In this document: piece after piece, positions 31,448 through 44,397 of the stretch
Position numbering within the stretch: the first letter of the stretch is position 1
Layout: the number at the start of each line of letters is the position of its first letter
Source of the DNA: Hansfordia pulvinata
Taxonomy: Eukaryota; Ascomycota; Sordariomycetes; Xylariales
Direction: 5' to 3'
Length of the DNA stretch: 64,000 nt
Assembly: GCA_006538405.1 (NCBI GenBank)
Contig: BJKQ01000001.1
Location: 186,001 to 250,000, forward strand
Translations under genes and position numbers: made by a program
The notes under the pieces: generated by a model
Seen by the model: the letters and a program-made list of their open reading frames with translations, nothing else
Databases searched by the model: none
What the model was told of the DNA's origin: nothing

Positions 31448-34400
31448 AGCAGCGAGCCGTGGTCGCCGGGGTTGGTGGGAGGGGGAAAAGACAACGATGA
31501 CAGCGACAGACGGGGGGAGGGACCAGCGGCGCCAATCTCAGCAGTCACGGCCGCTTACCCAGCACCCATCACGGTCCAGTCTTCCCCGTGGGCATTGGGG
31601 GGCGTGAGGTCCGGCGCGCCTGCTTCTCGCCATGGATGGTCTCGGGGCGGTCTGTGTCGTGTCCAGTTCTCCTCTCGGTGTGTCATTTCTTTCTGGTCGA
31701 GCATGGACAGCGGAGGAACCGGGCGTGGGATCTTTCTTTCGGGAGGACAGTCGGGATGGCAGGACCCCAGATACGCAGCAATGGAATCTCCTGCGGGTAT
31801 GATTTGCAAACAAAACACCCTCCGCTTCGCTATCGTGATGTGTGAAACAGTGCGGAGATCAAGCTGCGTTCCTTGAGCGACACGTGGTGGTTACCTCGTA
31901 GATGTCGTCGACTCGAGGCGGCGTACCTGTCGGGTTTACACAGAGCTGCGTCAGAACCGTGACGTTGCACACCCAGACTGTAAAGCATGTAGATGGCGCA
32001 TTACAGGTAAGGTTCTCGTGCGAACTGCCCGGGTCTGCTCGAGAGCTACCTCGATCCATGGAATAGGGCACAGTATCGATGGTGACGAAAAAGTCCGCGC
32101 ATCGACGAATGAAGCCCGGTGAGCCCGAACGTCAGTGTCAGCTGCTGCAAGGCGGCGTCGTCGGGCTCGATCTTGCGCGTGGAGTGCGGTTTGCAAAGGG
32201 GTCCCATCACGCCAGCCGGACCATAGGAGCAGCTTTCTCAAGGCTGCCGGCGCATTCGCACTCGTTCGCACTCGTGCCTCTCGCGGGTGCAAGGTTCACA
32301 AAGCAGCCAGGCAGACTTGCAGATGACATGGCAATCGTGTCCGCCGGTCTCTCGAGCAGCAGAGAGCCACGCCGACAACCTCGCTCCGCCCTCTGGAGAG
32401 CACCCTCGATGCCTAAACTCCACGCTGCGAAAGTCCCGGATCGCCGGGGACCGCACCAAGGTACGCGGCGAGACTGATTTCCGACGTCAAATTTGGCTGT
32501 GCTGGCAGCTCATTACCTGGGCGGATTACCTGAAGTGCTGAGTTGGCTCTTCGGTAAACACGCGTCTGAAGACTACGGCACAGACTGGCGCAGTCGCGTG
32601 GGGTGGAACAGAGCCCAGTCGTCTGCAGCGAGTCCCAGGAACCCCCCTGAGAGCTCGGAAGGTAAGCCCGGTCAACCTCATGGTCTGCCTTGACAGCTAG
32701 CTGAGCTCGACTGACTGCGTTATTCATGCACTTTCTCTTCTCGAGAGCAGGTATTGCTTGCGATGGCAAGCCTCCTGGTTCTGCGAGATTTTCAACATGG
32801 TCTAGGTGCCGAGGAAGTCATGCGGCCCTGCCCAGCACAAGGTTGCTGTCAAGTAATGAAAACCAACTTGTTTGTCACGCACGCCACGGCCGCCAAGTAG
32901 AGCCAGGCGCTACGACCCCGCACAGGCACAATATGGCATGCCACCACCTTGACGAACCAGGTCCGGTCCGGGACAATCTGGGCTTTCGGTTGTCTTTCGC
33001 GTTGACAAGCCTGATGGGCTTGGGACAAGGAATGACGGCGGTAGACAATCTGCGTTGCGGCGGGCTTTGCAGTGGCCCAAGGCAACTTGGAAGGCAAACT
33101 GCCATCTCCGCATGAATCGAGCGCCTATCAACCGCCCGTCAAACTTGATCTCATGACTTGTTTACCCCTTGATGCCTGACAACTTATCTGAGTGTCAAGA
33201 AGGTCCCAGACACTGGGAGCCCGCGCTCCCTGAGTCGTGGAGAGAACGGCGAAGAAAGGTTCCGTCCCACACCTTTGAGCCAGGCTATCGAGCACAGCCT
33301 CCCGGAACCCCTCTTCGCCGGCGAGTAAGACTTCATGGATGGCCGTGGCATGCATGGCGTGCTATCAGCAAGCGCCTTGACGGTTTTGTTTGGGGCCGAG
33401 ATGCTGCCGTGCAGCTTGGCCGGAATTACCTACAGAGACCACCTCATTTGGCCATGGGGCCAGCCGATGAGCTGGTGTTCATTGATCGATGCCTGTCAAA
33501 CTCGACGGGTCTCGGAGGCGATTGACCCCGAGGTCTGTCGCCGACGGGCCAGGGCACTCGCGCAGTCCCCCACGAGTGGCGAGCCAAGTGTTTGTTAGCG
33601 TGAGGCAGTGCACTTTGCCGAGCCGCTGGGCGGCCGTCGGGTTCGAAACTCGACGGCGACGACTTCTGGGCACTTTCAGCTGTGGCGTACGGCGACGGCG
33701 ACGGTGACGGCGACCGATAAGACGCAATCACGTGGGCAAATGATGAGAGGTTTGATCAGGGTCTGCTGGTCTTTGATTCCAAATAATGCCGGCGTCCAAG
33801 CTGCTGCCCGAGAGGGCGGAGAGGCGAGGAGGCAGTGCTCCTTGGACATCGGAGCCAGGGCCCGAAGGGGCGGGATTTTGCGCATGGTCGCTTATTGCGA
33901 TGGTGGTCGGTGGAAGGCGGGAGGCCTGTGGGCGGCATGTTGGACGGGGCGCGGCATAGTCAAGAACCCGTATTGCAGGGAGGTGAAGTTTGTAAGGAAG
34001 AGAGGCCACATCCACGGCAGCTGGCGATGAAGGAAGAAAGCTACGTGAAGTCGGGTCGGGCGGGCTGAGTGCGGGCAGTGACGTCGCATCGGGTGCGCTG
34101 CAGGCCAGTCGATTGGAGGTTGCAACTGCCGAGGCGCGGTTGCCTCATTGGTAACCTCAGAGGCCGCCTCACTGGAGGCAGCCGCGATCTAGCGTCCACG
34201 TGCGAATTCTGTCATCGATGTACCTAGCGGAGTGCAGGTGGACCTCTCCAGGAGTAGGCAGGTACGTACCTCCTCAGGTCGCGAGCCCTTGATGAATCAG
34301 CACCTGTGGCGATCCAAGTCCCGCTGTGGCGGTGCCCAGCGTTGCGACCTGGGACCTGAAGTGAAATCTTCCATGTTGTGGCAACTTCCTTGACTCGATG

Positions 34401-37400
34401 GTTCCACCTTCAACAGTCCGTCCGTTCATCCATAACCTACGAGTACTCGCACAACCTGCAGTGCCTGCCCTTCACTTGAGCCTCCATGGCCCATCCTTAC
34501 CCGTCCCGCTCTGATGGGTGGCCCCTTTTCCACAATCCAATCAATGACCCGCAGGCCCCATGACGGGCCACACTCAGCTGTTCCAGTGTGGCTGAAGCTG
34601 TGATCGGCGGCGCGAAAGCCACAGGCATTCCCTCGCTTCGTCTCGGCTGATCTGTGGCTTTCTTGCCGATGCGGACTTGGTCCGTCCTGCACACGGAGCC
34701 GCAGACCGTCGCCGTCACCTAAGCCACTTGACTTTGGTCGGAACAGATTCTCCAATCGACCGGACCCGACCATGTTGGCTGCCACGGCCAGATACGCCTA
34801 GCGGCTCGGCTAGCAACGCCTGGATGGTATGGCTGTCTCGGCGCCGATGCTGGTGTCGGTGCCCCTGTGCTCCGATCGCATGGCGGAGCCCCGGTGCTTG
34901 ATCGCCTTTGTTGGGAGCCCAGGAAGCATGTGCTTGTCGTCGAAGAGGCAGCCCGACACGTGCCTCTGAGACTGTACTCGTACGTCACGAAGTGGGCGGA
35001 GCTGCCACGCGACACGACAGACACGGAAACCTCCAGACGGCACCCAGCAGACATCTGAACCATTCCAACTCATCCAGCTGGCTAACGAGCCTGGGCGGTA
35101 GGATGGGATCTTGTGAGCGCATCTTGCCAGCCAAGAAAGCGTAGCGAGAAGCTTGCCACCTGCTAATGGCCGCACCTTTGCGAGCTCGACAGCTCAGGAG
35201 CTCAGCTCGGCTGCCCTGACGTTCTTCTCCGCCCACCGATCCTTTCCTGGCACAGTCCGTAACTTGTCAGCATTACTTGCGCCCCGCGCATTCGCACTCG
35301 TACGTGACAGACCGCTTCCATCTTGCCTGCTCCTCCCGACAGTTTGGTCAACAAGCAGGCAAGCCACAGGGGATCACTGCGGGGTTCACGCATAATGCCA
35401 TTCTTTGAGGAGAAGATCCTCCCATCCAGGTGCCCGGATTGGCAGCCCTGAAGCGATTCTCGCGGCAGCCCAAGTCGCAGTCCGTCTTACGTCTTTCTGC
35501 AAGTCTATCCTAGTCGTTGGTGGGTTGATGCCCGCAGATTAGGCTCTTCGACAAGGCCACAAGTCTATTACTATACTCCGTACTTTGGGGTGCCGGACTG
35601 ACTTGCGACCCCGTGCCTCGCAACATGAGGATCCCACCGGGCTCACGTACGGACTAAGTAGGTGCTCAGCCACCCCGTCATTGTGTCGTTCGTTTCTCCT
35701 TGAGGTTGCGCGCGCCAGAGACTTCCCCTCACGACACTAGAGGGATCGGTTGAACAGCATCCATCCATCCGTTGCTGCCGGGTGAAACATGGGCAGTGTC
35801 GTGAAACCGCTCCAGCCGGCGCCTTTTGTTTGCCTACCTGTGGGTCTGCCGAGCAGCGATGGAACCACCGGAGTCCACACCAGCGCTTCTGGCTGCCAAC
35901 TCGACCGACCATCCACCGGTCTTTGACGCACTTCTGACCCTGCAAAGCCCCGTTGTCTTGCTGCGCAGCCGGCCGGGAAAGGGTCAGGTCAGGCGTGTGG
36001 CCTCCATGACCCAACAATTTTTATCAACGCCAGCGACATGGACTGGCAAATTTCCTAGGTGCTTGGGCGGGATCGCAAACCCGTCGTTGACGGCCGTGGT
36101 GTGATTTTCAGGGTCTAGTTCTGCGGGTGGGATACAGACGCGAATGAAGCTGCAAGTGTAACCAAAGACTCCTTGCCACTCATTCGGGCGCATCCGAGAC
36201 CTGGCTGACGGGCATCAGCTCCGGTGACAAGGGGCCGCTAGTCTCGCAGAATTACACCCATGCGCGGCAAAACCGCGGTTTCCAGAGCCATTTTCTTGCC
36301 AGGGGCGCGTTTGCCAGACAGAACCTGTCATACCAATCTACGACTTTGCTTCCGTTTGTCGTTTGTTGACGGCAGCGAGAGAACCAGAAGCATGCAACAC
36401 CCTCCAAAAGAGAGTCGCCTTTTCTTCAGATACAACGGACCGACCTGGTCTCTGTCGGACCTTGGCTTCCATCCAGGACAGCTCTTCCGGCGCACAGGTC
36501 GCGCCTCTGCCAGGAGTTTGGCTGGCCCGGGACAAGGAGTGCCCGGACCCATCCCTGCAGAGTTGGATCGCCACTAAGCCGTGGATGGCGCTTGCAGCCA
36601 GCCCACGAATCACAGGCGCGACACGGTTTGCACAGCCTCAAGCCTCCGCTTGGCCATCACAGACAGGCAGGCATGTTTAGGCCGCCCAGGAGTCGACTCC
36701 TCACACCACCTCTGCTGCATGCCATGTCTTCTGCTTGGGCTGGCTGGTCTGGAAGACAGGTCTGTTCACGCGCAGGCAGAGAAGGAAAGGCGAGAGCGGA
36801 GGCGTCTTGCGATCCGTGTCACCCCAAGGGGCCTGCTTGGCAACGTGCTTTGTTGTCTGTCAACCTCTGTTCCGGCTCTGCGAGTGCTCCTCCTCCGTCT
36901 TCTACAGCCACCAGGCCTCGTCTTCACTGCGCCCGACGGAGTGATTCGTATTGTCCGCTCTCCTCGACTCTGCTAAGCCACAGCCACTTGACACGGTCAC
37001 GCCGCACTCGCTCTCGTCTTTGGGTATTTGATCTTGGGCCGGGACCTCGCTCTTGGACCAAGCGGCTTGGCCGTTGTTGTCGCAATCTAGGCCCCATACT
37101 TGGCACTTGGCTCATTACATGACTCGGTTGTCGCATTTGGCATCACCCCACATTCACGAGCCTGGGCGTAGCAGAGGCGAACTTGTTGCGCAGTACTGAA
37201 CAGCGAGCACGCAAAGACCTGGCAAGAGAAACAATCGCAGAGGGAGGCCTTTTGAACACTCATCAGTTTGCCTGCACATTGCCTTGTTAGCGGCCCCCGG
37301 ACGAGAACGCCCAGAGCGGGCGAGCATAGCCCGCAGGCAAACCACCAGGCGGCTTGTTACCGCGCGGTTGGCCCCGGCCTGCCCCATGCCGCAACAACCT

Positions 37401-37696
37401 TGAGGCTTTGAATGTGGACGATCCACTCAATTCTCTTGGGCTTACCTTGGCCAGCAAGTACTCGTATCCAAGCGTTTGAACACTGCCCCCTCTTTGGCAG
37501 GCCCTCAGGACTCGCCCTTATCCGCCTTTTCCCATTTATTACTCTCTTCAGCCCGTGCCGGTTTTCCGGTCATGACAGCCAGGATCATCATCTAGCACCA
37601 AGTTCTCCATTGCAGCTATACGTTTTCGAGCACTGCACGTCGCGGTAGTTGCCCTTCTTGCTGCTCTATAGCGCCGCGCGAGGCACAGCTATTAAT
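31448..37696. other. 6.2-kb stretch without a convincing gene
   Basis: Many short frames lie on both strands but none has a start context, domain, signal peptide or splice-joined continuation that I can support. Repeats are weak: GGCGAC-type triplet runs near 33690-33715 and ACTCGTAC motifs near 34976 and 35296. The last part (37480-37690) is T/C-rich and looks like the promoter of the Ca2+-ATPase. A long noncoding RNA or a fast-evolving gene cannot be excluded. Confidence 0.5.
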
Positions 37697-40600
37697 ATGG
37701 CCGGGGCTCACCTCGCCCCACCGACACTGGCCATCGACACTCGACAAGATGAGTCCGACACAGGCGACCACGCCACCGCTCCGGCGACGCCCTCGGGCCA
37801 GTCCACCGCATCCAACCCTTTCCTGACGCCCAGCGCGACGGGTCGTGGGAGATCAGGAACCGTGGCTTCCAGCGCTTCGTTCACCTCCAACACGTCGAAC
37901 CCGTTCCTAACACCGGCGACGTCGGACTGCGGGTCAACATGTGGTGGCAGCTTTGTAACGATAGACGCCGACAAGGCGCTACACCCAGACCCCGGGAGCG
38001 AGGCGGACTTCCACGCCGAGAACAACCCGTTCGCCTTCGCGCCGGGTCACCTCAACAAGTTGCTGAACCCAAAGTCTCTGGATGCCTTCCGGGCTCTGGG
38101 TGGTCTCCGGGGGATCTCACGGGGTCTGCAGTCGGACGCCAAAGCCGGCCTCAGCAGCGATGAGACTTCGGCGAAAACAGCCGTGACTTTCGACCAGGCC
38201 CTGAGGCGCGATTCTGATGGATATCCCGACTCGCCAACCCAGCCAACTCAAGATGGCGCGGAGCCTTTTTCCGACCGCACGCGTGTGTTTGGCAAAAATG
38301 TGCTGCCGCCGAAGAAGGAAACCCCTTTCTACATACTGCTTCTTAGAGCCTTCAACGACAAGGTCATCATACTCCTGGCAGTAGCTGCCGCGGTATCACT
38401 TGCCCTGGGCCTCTACGAGCTGTACGGAGTTCAGGACCCGGAAGAGTCTCTCGACTGGATCGAGGGGGTTGCCATCATCATCGCCATTCTGATTGTCACC
38501 CTCGTCGGGTCTTTGAACGACTGGCAAATGCAGAGGGCGTTCGCTTCTCTCAACGCGAAGAAGGAGGACCGGGAAATCAAGGTTGTCCGGTCGGGAAAGT
38601 CTTACATGATCAACATCCACGAGATCCGAGCTGGCGATGTCCTGCATCTGGAGCCCGGAGATCTTGTCCCCGTGGACGGCATCTACATCGAGGGCCACGA
38701 CCTGAAATGCGACGAGTCTTCTGCCACGGGCGAGTCCGATGCCATCAGCAAGACCCCCGCTGACCTGGCCATGAAGACGCTCGAGTCTGGCGGCAGCGCG
38801 AAAACCCTGGACCCTTTCATCATCTCCGGCGCCAAGGTCCTCGAGGGCGTTGGCACGTTCATGTGCACCTCGGTGGGCGTGCATTCCAGCTTTGGCAAGA
38901 TCATGATGTCCGTGCGGAGTGAAATCGAAGCCACCCCGCTGCAGAAGAAACTGGAGCGGCTTGCGATCGCCATCGCCAAGCTCGGCGGCGCGGCCGCCGC
39001 GCTGCTCTTCTTCGTGCTGCTGTTCCGGTTCCTCGCGGGGCTGCCCACCAGCACGATCTCGGCTGCGCTCAAGGCGTCCAAGTTCATGGACATACTGATC
39101 GTAGCCATCACCATTATCGTGGTGGCGGTTCCCGAAGGTCTCCCGCTGGCCGTCACCCTCGCGCTTGCCTTTGCAACCAAGCTCATGCTGAAGGAGAAGA
39201 ACCTGGTCCGCGTCCTTCGGGCGTGCGAGACGATGGGCAACGCGACAACCATCTGCTCTGACAAGACCGGCACCCTGACTACCAACCGAATGACGGTAGT
39301 CGCCGGCACTTTCGGGAAGCACAGCTTCTCCAAGTCATCGGGGGCGGACAAGTCCCAGGCCCAGGGCATTGTGCAGTGGGCATCGGCGCTCTCGCAGCCG
39401 GCCAAAGATGCCATTGTGCAGTCGGTCGCGATCAACTCGACGGCGTTCGAGGGCGTCGATCAGGGCGAAGCCACCTTCATTGGCTCGAAAACAGAGACGG
39501 CCCTGCTGCAGCTGGCCAAGGAGCACCTCGGCATGCAGTCGCTGAGCGAGACGCGGAGCAACGAGACGGCTGTGCAGATGATGCCCTTCGACTCGGGCAG
39601 GAAGTGCATGGGCGCGGTCATCAAGCTGCGCGACCACTCAGGCTACCGCCTGCTCATCAAGGGTGCTTCGGAGATTCTGCTGGGCTTCTGCGGCGAGGCT
39701 GCCGACATGGACGACCTGTCTACCGCGCCCATGACGAGCAGCAAGCGGGCCGAGCTGGAGGCTCTGATCGACGAGTACGCCGGCAACTCGCTGCGCACCA
39801 TCGGGCTGGTGTACCGGGATTTCCCCCAGTGGCCGCCGTCCGGTGCCGCGTTCGGAGAGGACGGCCACGTCCGGATGGAGTCGGTGCTGAACAGCCTCGT
39901 GTTCCTGGGGGTTGTGGGCATCCAGGACCCGGTCCGGCCCGGAGTTCCCGAGGCCGTGGCCAAGGCCAAGATGGCCGGCGTCGCGGTCCGCATGGTGACG
40001 GGCGACAACGCGGTGACGGCCAAGGCGATCGCGACCGAGTGCGGCATCTACACCGAGGGCGGCGTCATCATGGAGGGGCCCGAGTTCCGCCAGCTCGACG
40101 ACGCGGCGATGGACGCCACGCTGCCCAAGCTGCAGGTCCTCGCGCGCTCCTCGCCCGAGGACAAGCGCATCCTGGTGACGCGGCTCAAGGCTCTCGGGCA
40201 CACGGTGGCCGTCACGGGCGACGGCACCAACGACGCGCCGGCCCTCAAGGCGGCCGACGTCGGCTTCTCGATGGGCTTGTGCGGGACGGAGGTGGCTAAG
40301 GAGGCCTCGGAGATTGTACTGATGGACGACAACTTCTCCTCGATCCTCACGGCTCTGAAATGGGGACGGGCGGTCAACGACTCGGTTCAGAAGTTCCTCC
40401 AGGTAAGTCACGCAGCGTGTGCCTTTTGCCCCCTTTTCTCTTCATGCTCTTCTCTTCCAGATTCTAACGCGACATTGCAGTTCCAAGTCACGGTCAACAT
40501 CACGGCGGTGTTGCTGGCCTTCATCTCGGCGGTGTCGAACCCCGAGATGGAGTCGGTGCTGACGGCGGTGCAGCTGCTGTGGGTGAACCTGATCATGGAC

Positions 40601-41437
40601 ACGTTCGCGGCGCTGGCGCTGGCGACGGACCCGCCGACGGACAAGGTGCTGGACCGCAAGCCGCAGCCGAAGAGCGCGCCGCTGATCACGACCAACATGT
40701 GGAAGATGATCACGGGGCAGGCCGTGTTCCAGCTGGCGGTGACGCTGGTGCTGTACTTTGCGGGCGAGCGCATCATGGGCTACGACCGGACGACGGACCC
40801 GGAGCTGCGCGAGGCGCAGGCGCTGCAGCTCAACACGATCGTCTTCAACACGTTTGTGTGGATGCAGATCTTCAACGAGTTCAACAACCGCCGCCTCGAC
40901 AACCGCCTCAACATCCTCGAGGGCGTGCACCGCAACAAGTTCTTCATCGCCATCAACGTCGTCATGGTCGCCGCCCAGGTCGCCATCATCTTCGTCGGCG
41001 GCGCCGCCTTCGGCATCACCCCGCTCGACGGCCCCCAGTGGGCCATCTGCGTCGTCGCCGCCCTGCTGTGCCTGCCCTGGGCCGTCGCCATCCGCCTCGT
41101 CCCGGACCCGGCCTTCGCCGCCGTCGCGGGCTTCGTCGGCCGCCCCTTCGTCGCGAGCTACCGCGCCGCGGCGCGCGTTTGGGGCGCGCTCGCACGCGCG
41201 TGCGGGAGGGTGTTCAAGCGCCGTGGTGGCGGTGGCGGCGGCAAGGAGGAGGAGAAGCAGAAGCAGGCCCCTCCGGACGAGGAGGCTGCTGCGACGACCG
41301 GCGGCGGCAGCGGCGGCGAGAAGGCGCCCGAGATCGTCGTGTCGGACGACGCCAACGGCGGCGGCGGCGCGCCGGCGATTGTCATCGAGGAGGCCCCGCC
41401 GACGATACAGGTGGGCCGCGCGACGACGGAGCGATAA
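37697..41437 (+). CDS. PMCA-type calcium-transporting P-type ATPase (Pmc1/NCA-like)
   Basis: Two exons (37697-40402, 40481-41437) give 1220 residues. The start is ATG 37697 (MAGAHLAPPTLAID). A Ser/Thr-rich N-tail with two SNPFLTP motifs precedes the conserved N-terminal block FAPGHLNKLLNPKSLDAF. Core P-type features are all present: TGES (about 344), VPEGLPLAVTLALAFATKLM in TM4, the phosphorylation site CSDKTGTLTTN (Asp about 522), MVTGDN, and VTGDGTNDAPALKAADVGFSMG (about 841). The TM5-TM6 calcium residues sit in the second exon (ELLWVNLIMD-like QLLWVNLIMDTFAALALATDPP). The protein moves Ca2+ out of the cytosol, in fungi mainly into the vacuole. The C-tail is Gly/Lys/Glu-rich. The 78-nt intron has no in-frame stop. 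Confidence 0.95.
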   Translation: MAGAHLAPPTLAIDTRQDESDTGDHATAPATPSGQSTASNPFLTPSATGRGRSGTVASSASFTSNTSNPFLTPATSDCGSTCGGSFVTIDADKALHPDPGSEADFHAENNPFAFAPGHLNKLLNPKSLDAFRALGGLRGISRGLQSDAKAGLSSDETSAKTAVTFDQALRRDSDGYPDSPTQPTQDGAEPFSDRTRVFGKNVLPPKKETPFYILLLRAFNDKVIILLAVAAAVSLALGLYELYGVQDPEESLDWIEGVAIIIAILIVTLVGSLNDWQMQRAFASLNAKKEDREIKVVRSGKSYMINIHEIRAGDVLHLEPGDLVPVDGIYIEGHDLKCDESSATGESDAISKTPADLAMKTLESGGSAKTLDPFIISGAKVLEGVGTFMCTSVGVHSSFGKIMMSVRSEIEATPLQKKLERLAIAIAKLGGAAAALLFFVLLFRFLAGLPTSTISAALKASKFMDILIVAITIIVVAVPEGLPLAVTLALAFATKLMLKEKNLVRVLRACETMGNATTICSDKTGTLTTNRMTVVAGTFGKHSFSKSSGADKSQAQGIVQWASALSQPAKDAIVQSVAINSTAFEGVDQGEATFIGSKTETALLQLAKEHLGMQSLSETRSNETAVQMMPFDSGRKCMGAVIKLRDHSGYRLLIKGASEILLGFCGEAADMDDLSTAPMTSSKRAELEALIDEYAGNSLRTIGLVYRDFPQWPPSGAAFGEDGHVRMESVLNSLVFLGVVGIQDPVRPGVPEAVAKAKMAGVAVRMVTGDNAVTAKAIATECGIYTEGGVIMEGPEFRQLDDAAMDATLPKLQVLARSSPEDKRILVTRLKALGHTVAVTGDGTNDAPALKAADVGFSMGLCGTEVAKEASEIVLMDDNFSSILTALKWGRAVNDSVQKFLQVSHAACAFCPLFSSCSSLPDSNATLQFQVTVNITAVLLAFISAVSNPEMESVLTAVQLLWVNLIMDTFAALALATDPPTDKVLDRKPQPKSAPLITTNMWKMITGQAVFQLAVTLVLYFAGERIMGYDRTTDPELREAQALQLNTIVFNTFVWMQIFNEFNNRRLDNRLNILEGVHRNKFFIAINVVMVAAQVAIIFVGGAAFGITPLDGPQWAICVVAALLCLPWAVAIRLVPDPAFAAVAGFVGRPFVASYRAAARVWGALARACGRVFKRRGGGGGGKEEEKQKQAPPDEEAAATTGGGSGGEKAPEIVVSDDANGGGGAPAIVIEEAPPTIQVGRATTER

Positions 41438-44397
41438 AGAGACAACGAGAGATTCGGGGGGAGGGGAGGTTACGTTAAGGGTAATGAGGACACGAAGAGA
41501 CACGACAGCAACACGCGCGCATAGCCACTCGGACGCACACACTTAGACACACGAAGGGGAAGGGAAGCGATTCTCATTGATTTTCCTTTTGGAGGAGGGG
41601 GCTTGTTCTGTACTACCAGCTGCTTGGCGAGGGCGGCATTTCCCGCTCGCCATCGTGTATGGGGTTTTTCTTACGGTTGTATATAGAGGCATAGAATTGT
41701 ACATACATTACACCAGCATCTGGGTTGTGATTTGTTGTAGGTTTGTTCATGGTGGCTGCCTTGTTGTCGTCGAGTGCGCTCAGGGGCCCGTGCTGGACTT
41801 TCTTTGCGGGCTGATGATGCCGTGAGATTCCGGTATCGAGTGGCGGGCCACTCTGAGCTGTCTGCAACGCTGGAGATTCGGTCTGTTACAATCTTGTTCG
41901 TCTTCGCGGTCCTGTCGCGCATTATTAGTTCATATCGTCAATCATCAATCACCGGTGGTCCTTTTTCGTCACAACCGCGTCGTCAAAAACACACCAAACC
42001 TCCGCGTGTCCCCGACTCGTGTTTCCCAACAGGATAGCATTAATGTCCGGATTGTGCCATCCGACACGCAGGCTGAATGACGCGCACATACATGTTCCCT
42101 AACCGCCCGCGAGTTTCCCCGCAGGTCAGGGGAAATCCACGAGCGCGCACATGCTCGCGCGGCCGCGGGCGTGGAAAAAGAAAGAAAAAAAAAGAGGCGC
42201 GGGCGAGCCCTCGTTTTGCCCGGACGAAAACGTCGCAACGTCGACAGACTCCTGAAATCTAGCGGAGGGGTGGTTCAATGTTGTGTCCTTTTTCGAGAGG
42301 AAGGGAATTGGGACGACAAGAAGCGGCACACAGCCTTGTTCATGCAAGGCAGACCCCCCCCCCACCCACAACACACATGAATACTGCGCCCGGCGAGGCT
42401 GCGCTACGTGTATGGCTCCCGCCTCCCTCTCGAAGGCTTGCTGCGCCTGGTCCGCGTCTGGCGCTGGATTTGTTCAGCGTCTGCGCGCACTGGGTGGTCA
42501 AGGGAAAAGGGGGGCTGGGCTGGTATCCTGGGCGGGTATCCTGGGTTGCTCGGCCTTTGCCGCCGTGCACTTCGTGCTTGTAACGGATCCGGTTACGGTT
42601 CTCTGCTACTAGTGGATTCGCGTCGAACCAAGCTTGTCCGAGTACTTGTTTGTTCAAGTGCAATATTTGCGCCCCCTGGGTTGGGTCTGCAGATCTTTGA
42701 GGCTGCGGTGCAGAATCTTTCCATCGCGGAGACGGTGCTTGCCACCCGGACTGTCAACAGAGCGAACAGAGACAAACGGCTGGGTTAGCTTCGTGTCGGC
42801 TGGATAAGTGATCGCGGCGGGAGGCCGGGATGCAAGGGATGGCTCGGTCTGTCGCGGGTCGTCGTAGACAAACGAGCCTGTCTTCAACCGCCAAGTCTCA
42901 GTCGCCCATTGTGACAACCATTCGTGTTGAAAAGATGCTGTATTCTTTCGTTCAGTCTCACCGAGGTGCATGACTTTGCGGCGTCAGGTCACGTTGGCGA
43001 TGGGTGGCCATGCCGCGTGCTGGACTAGCCGTGGTGGTCACGGCTCACTGGTTGCTGTTCCGCGATGCGGTCCGCTCGCACTCGAACTGACCCATTTGAC
43101 CTCTAGATCTCTCCTCGGGGCTGTCCCAAGCACGCAGAGGTCACTCGCCAAGGTGCCCCAGGCCGTGACCAAGGGGACGACACTGACTGGGTGAAGACGG
43201 GCTGTCGAGACCCCGGACTTTGGACCGCGCTCGCTGTGTCCAAGTGTCCTAGTCAGCGAGACCGAGTGCGTAGGAGACAGTCATGATAACGCGCCACCCT
43301 CGCGCGGGGGGCAACTCAAGTCAGAACCGATGCGGGAACAGTGCAAGCCCGCAAGAAGGACCGCGGTCTTCCTGCCTTCGGGCTTTTGTTGAACTCTACA
43401 AGCCCGACAGCGAGACCAAGCCGTGTCTAGCCTCCACCAGCAGTCAGCCCATGCTCGTCGCGTCTACCTGGCAGAAGCGCCGCCAGGCATCTCCGGGTCT
43501 CTTGCGCCCCGCGCGAAGTACGACGGATGACGATGCAGAAGCAGAAGCCGCGGCTCAAGAAGCCAGCCCACGCCCAGCGCAGGACCAGTGAGGCGTAGTC
43601 CAGTGAGGCGTAGAAGGGGGGTTGTAGCAGTGACGTGAGCCCTTTAAGTAACTAGGTTCGAAGAAAAGGGATTCGCGACCTGATGATAGGCGCCGTGTCT
43701 TCATTGACATAAGGGAGTCGTCAGGCGTGACGAGCCAGCCGTCTGTCTCCTTGGGCAGCCCAGATGGTGGCGATGTGTGATGCCATCGCCTCTCTGATGA
43801 GGGGCTACTCGTACGTAGTTTGACCTACAAGCAGCTTATGCGAGGTCTCTGCTTCTTAAAAAAAAAAAAAAAAAGGGAAAAAAAAGGAAAGAAGAAAGAA
43901 AACTTGCCATGCGCGTCGATAACCTCCGTCGAGGACTACAGCCTGGCGGACGCGGCGCAGTGGGCCGTTGCTTGCTATGGAATCTGCTTAGGCGTCGTTT
44001 ACTTGAAGCCCGGAGCGCCACTCAGCCTCGCGAGAACCGGAGCGGGTTTCCGAGGGCCGAGGCCATGGTTTGTTCACGTCAAGCACAAGCCATTCAGTCT
44101 GACGAGCCTGACTTGCTTCCCAGGTTGCTGGGATGGAAATGGGGCCCTGGTGGCCGGCCAAGTCTCTCCATGGGCTCAATCGCAGGTCGCTTAGAATCTC
44201 GTTCGACACGCAGCAAACACTCCCATTGCGTCTTGGTTTTATTATTCAAGGGTCACAGTCCACTTCCACATGAATTCTGGGAATAAAATGGGGTCATTCA
44301 ATTCGTTAAATATGTCTCTTTTTTTCTTCCCTTCCACCACAACATTGCACACATTTCATTTCATTCCAAGCCGAAAACCCCCTCTGGAACCTCTTTT
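41438..44397. other. Intergenic, no gene seen
   Basis: Convergent 3' regions of the Ca2+-ATPase and the sugar/quinate transporter. Contains an A17 run at 43858-43874 followed by A8, and an ACTCGTAC motif at 43807. Frames crossing the A run encode Lys-rich nonsense and are not called. Confidence 0.55.

Noticed and set aside
33632..33656. T-arm-like hairpin with GGTTCGAAA
   Set aside because: A stem forms, but no acceptor, D or anticodon arms can be placed around it, so it is not a tRNA.
40442..41542. Long minus-strand frame (366 codons) over the Ca2+-ATPase C-terminus
   Set aside because: It is antisense to conserved ATPase coding sequence in GC-rich DNA; the Arg/Ala/Val-rich product has no domain and mirrors the codon pattern of the real gene.
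43858..43885. A-rich run considered as a retroposed poly(A) tail
   Set aside because: No upstream retroelement coding, no target-site duplication visible; treated as a simple repeat.
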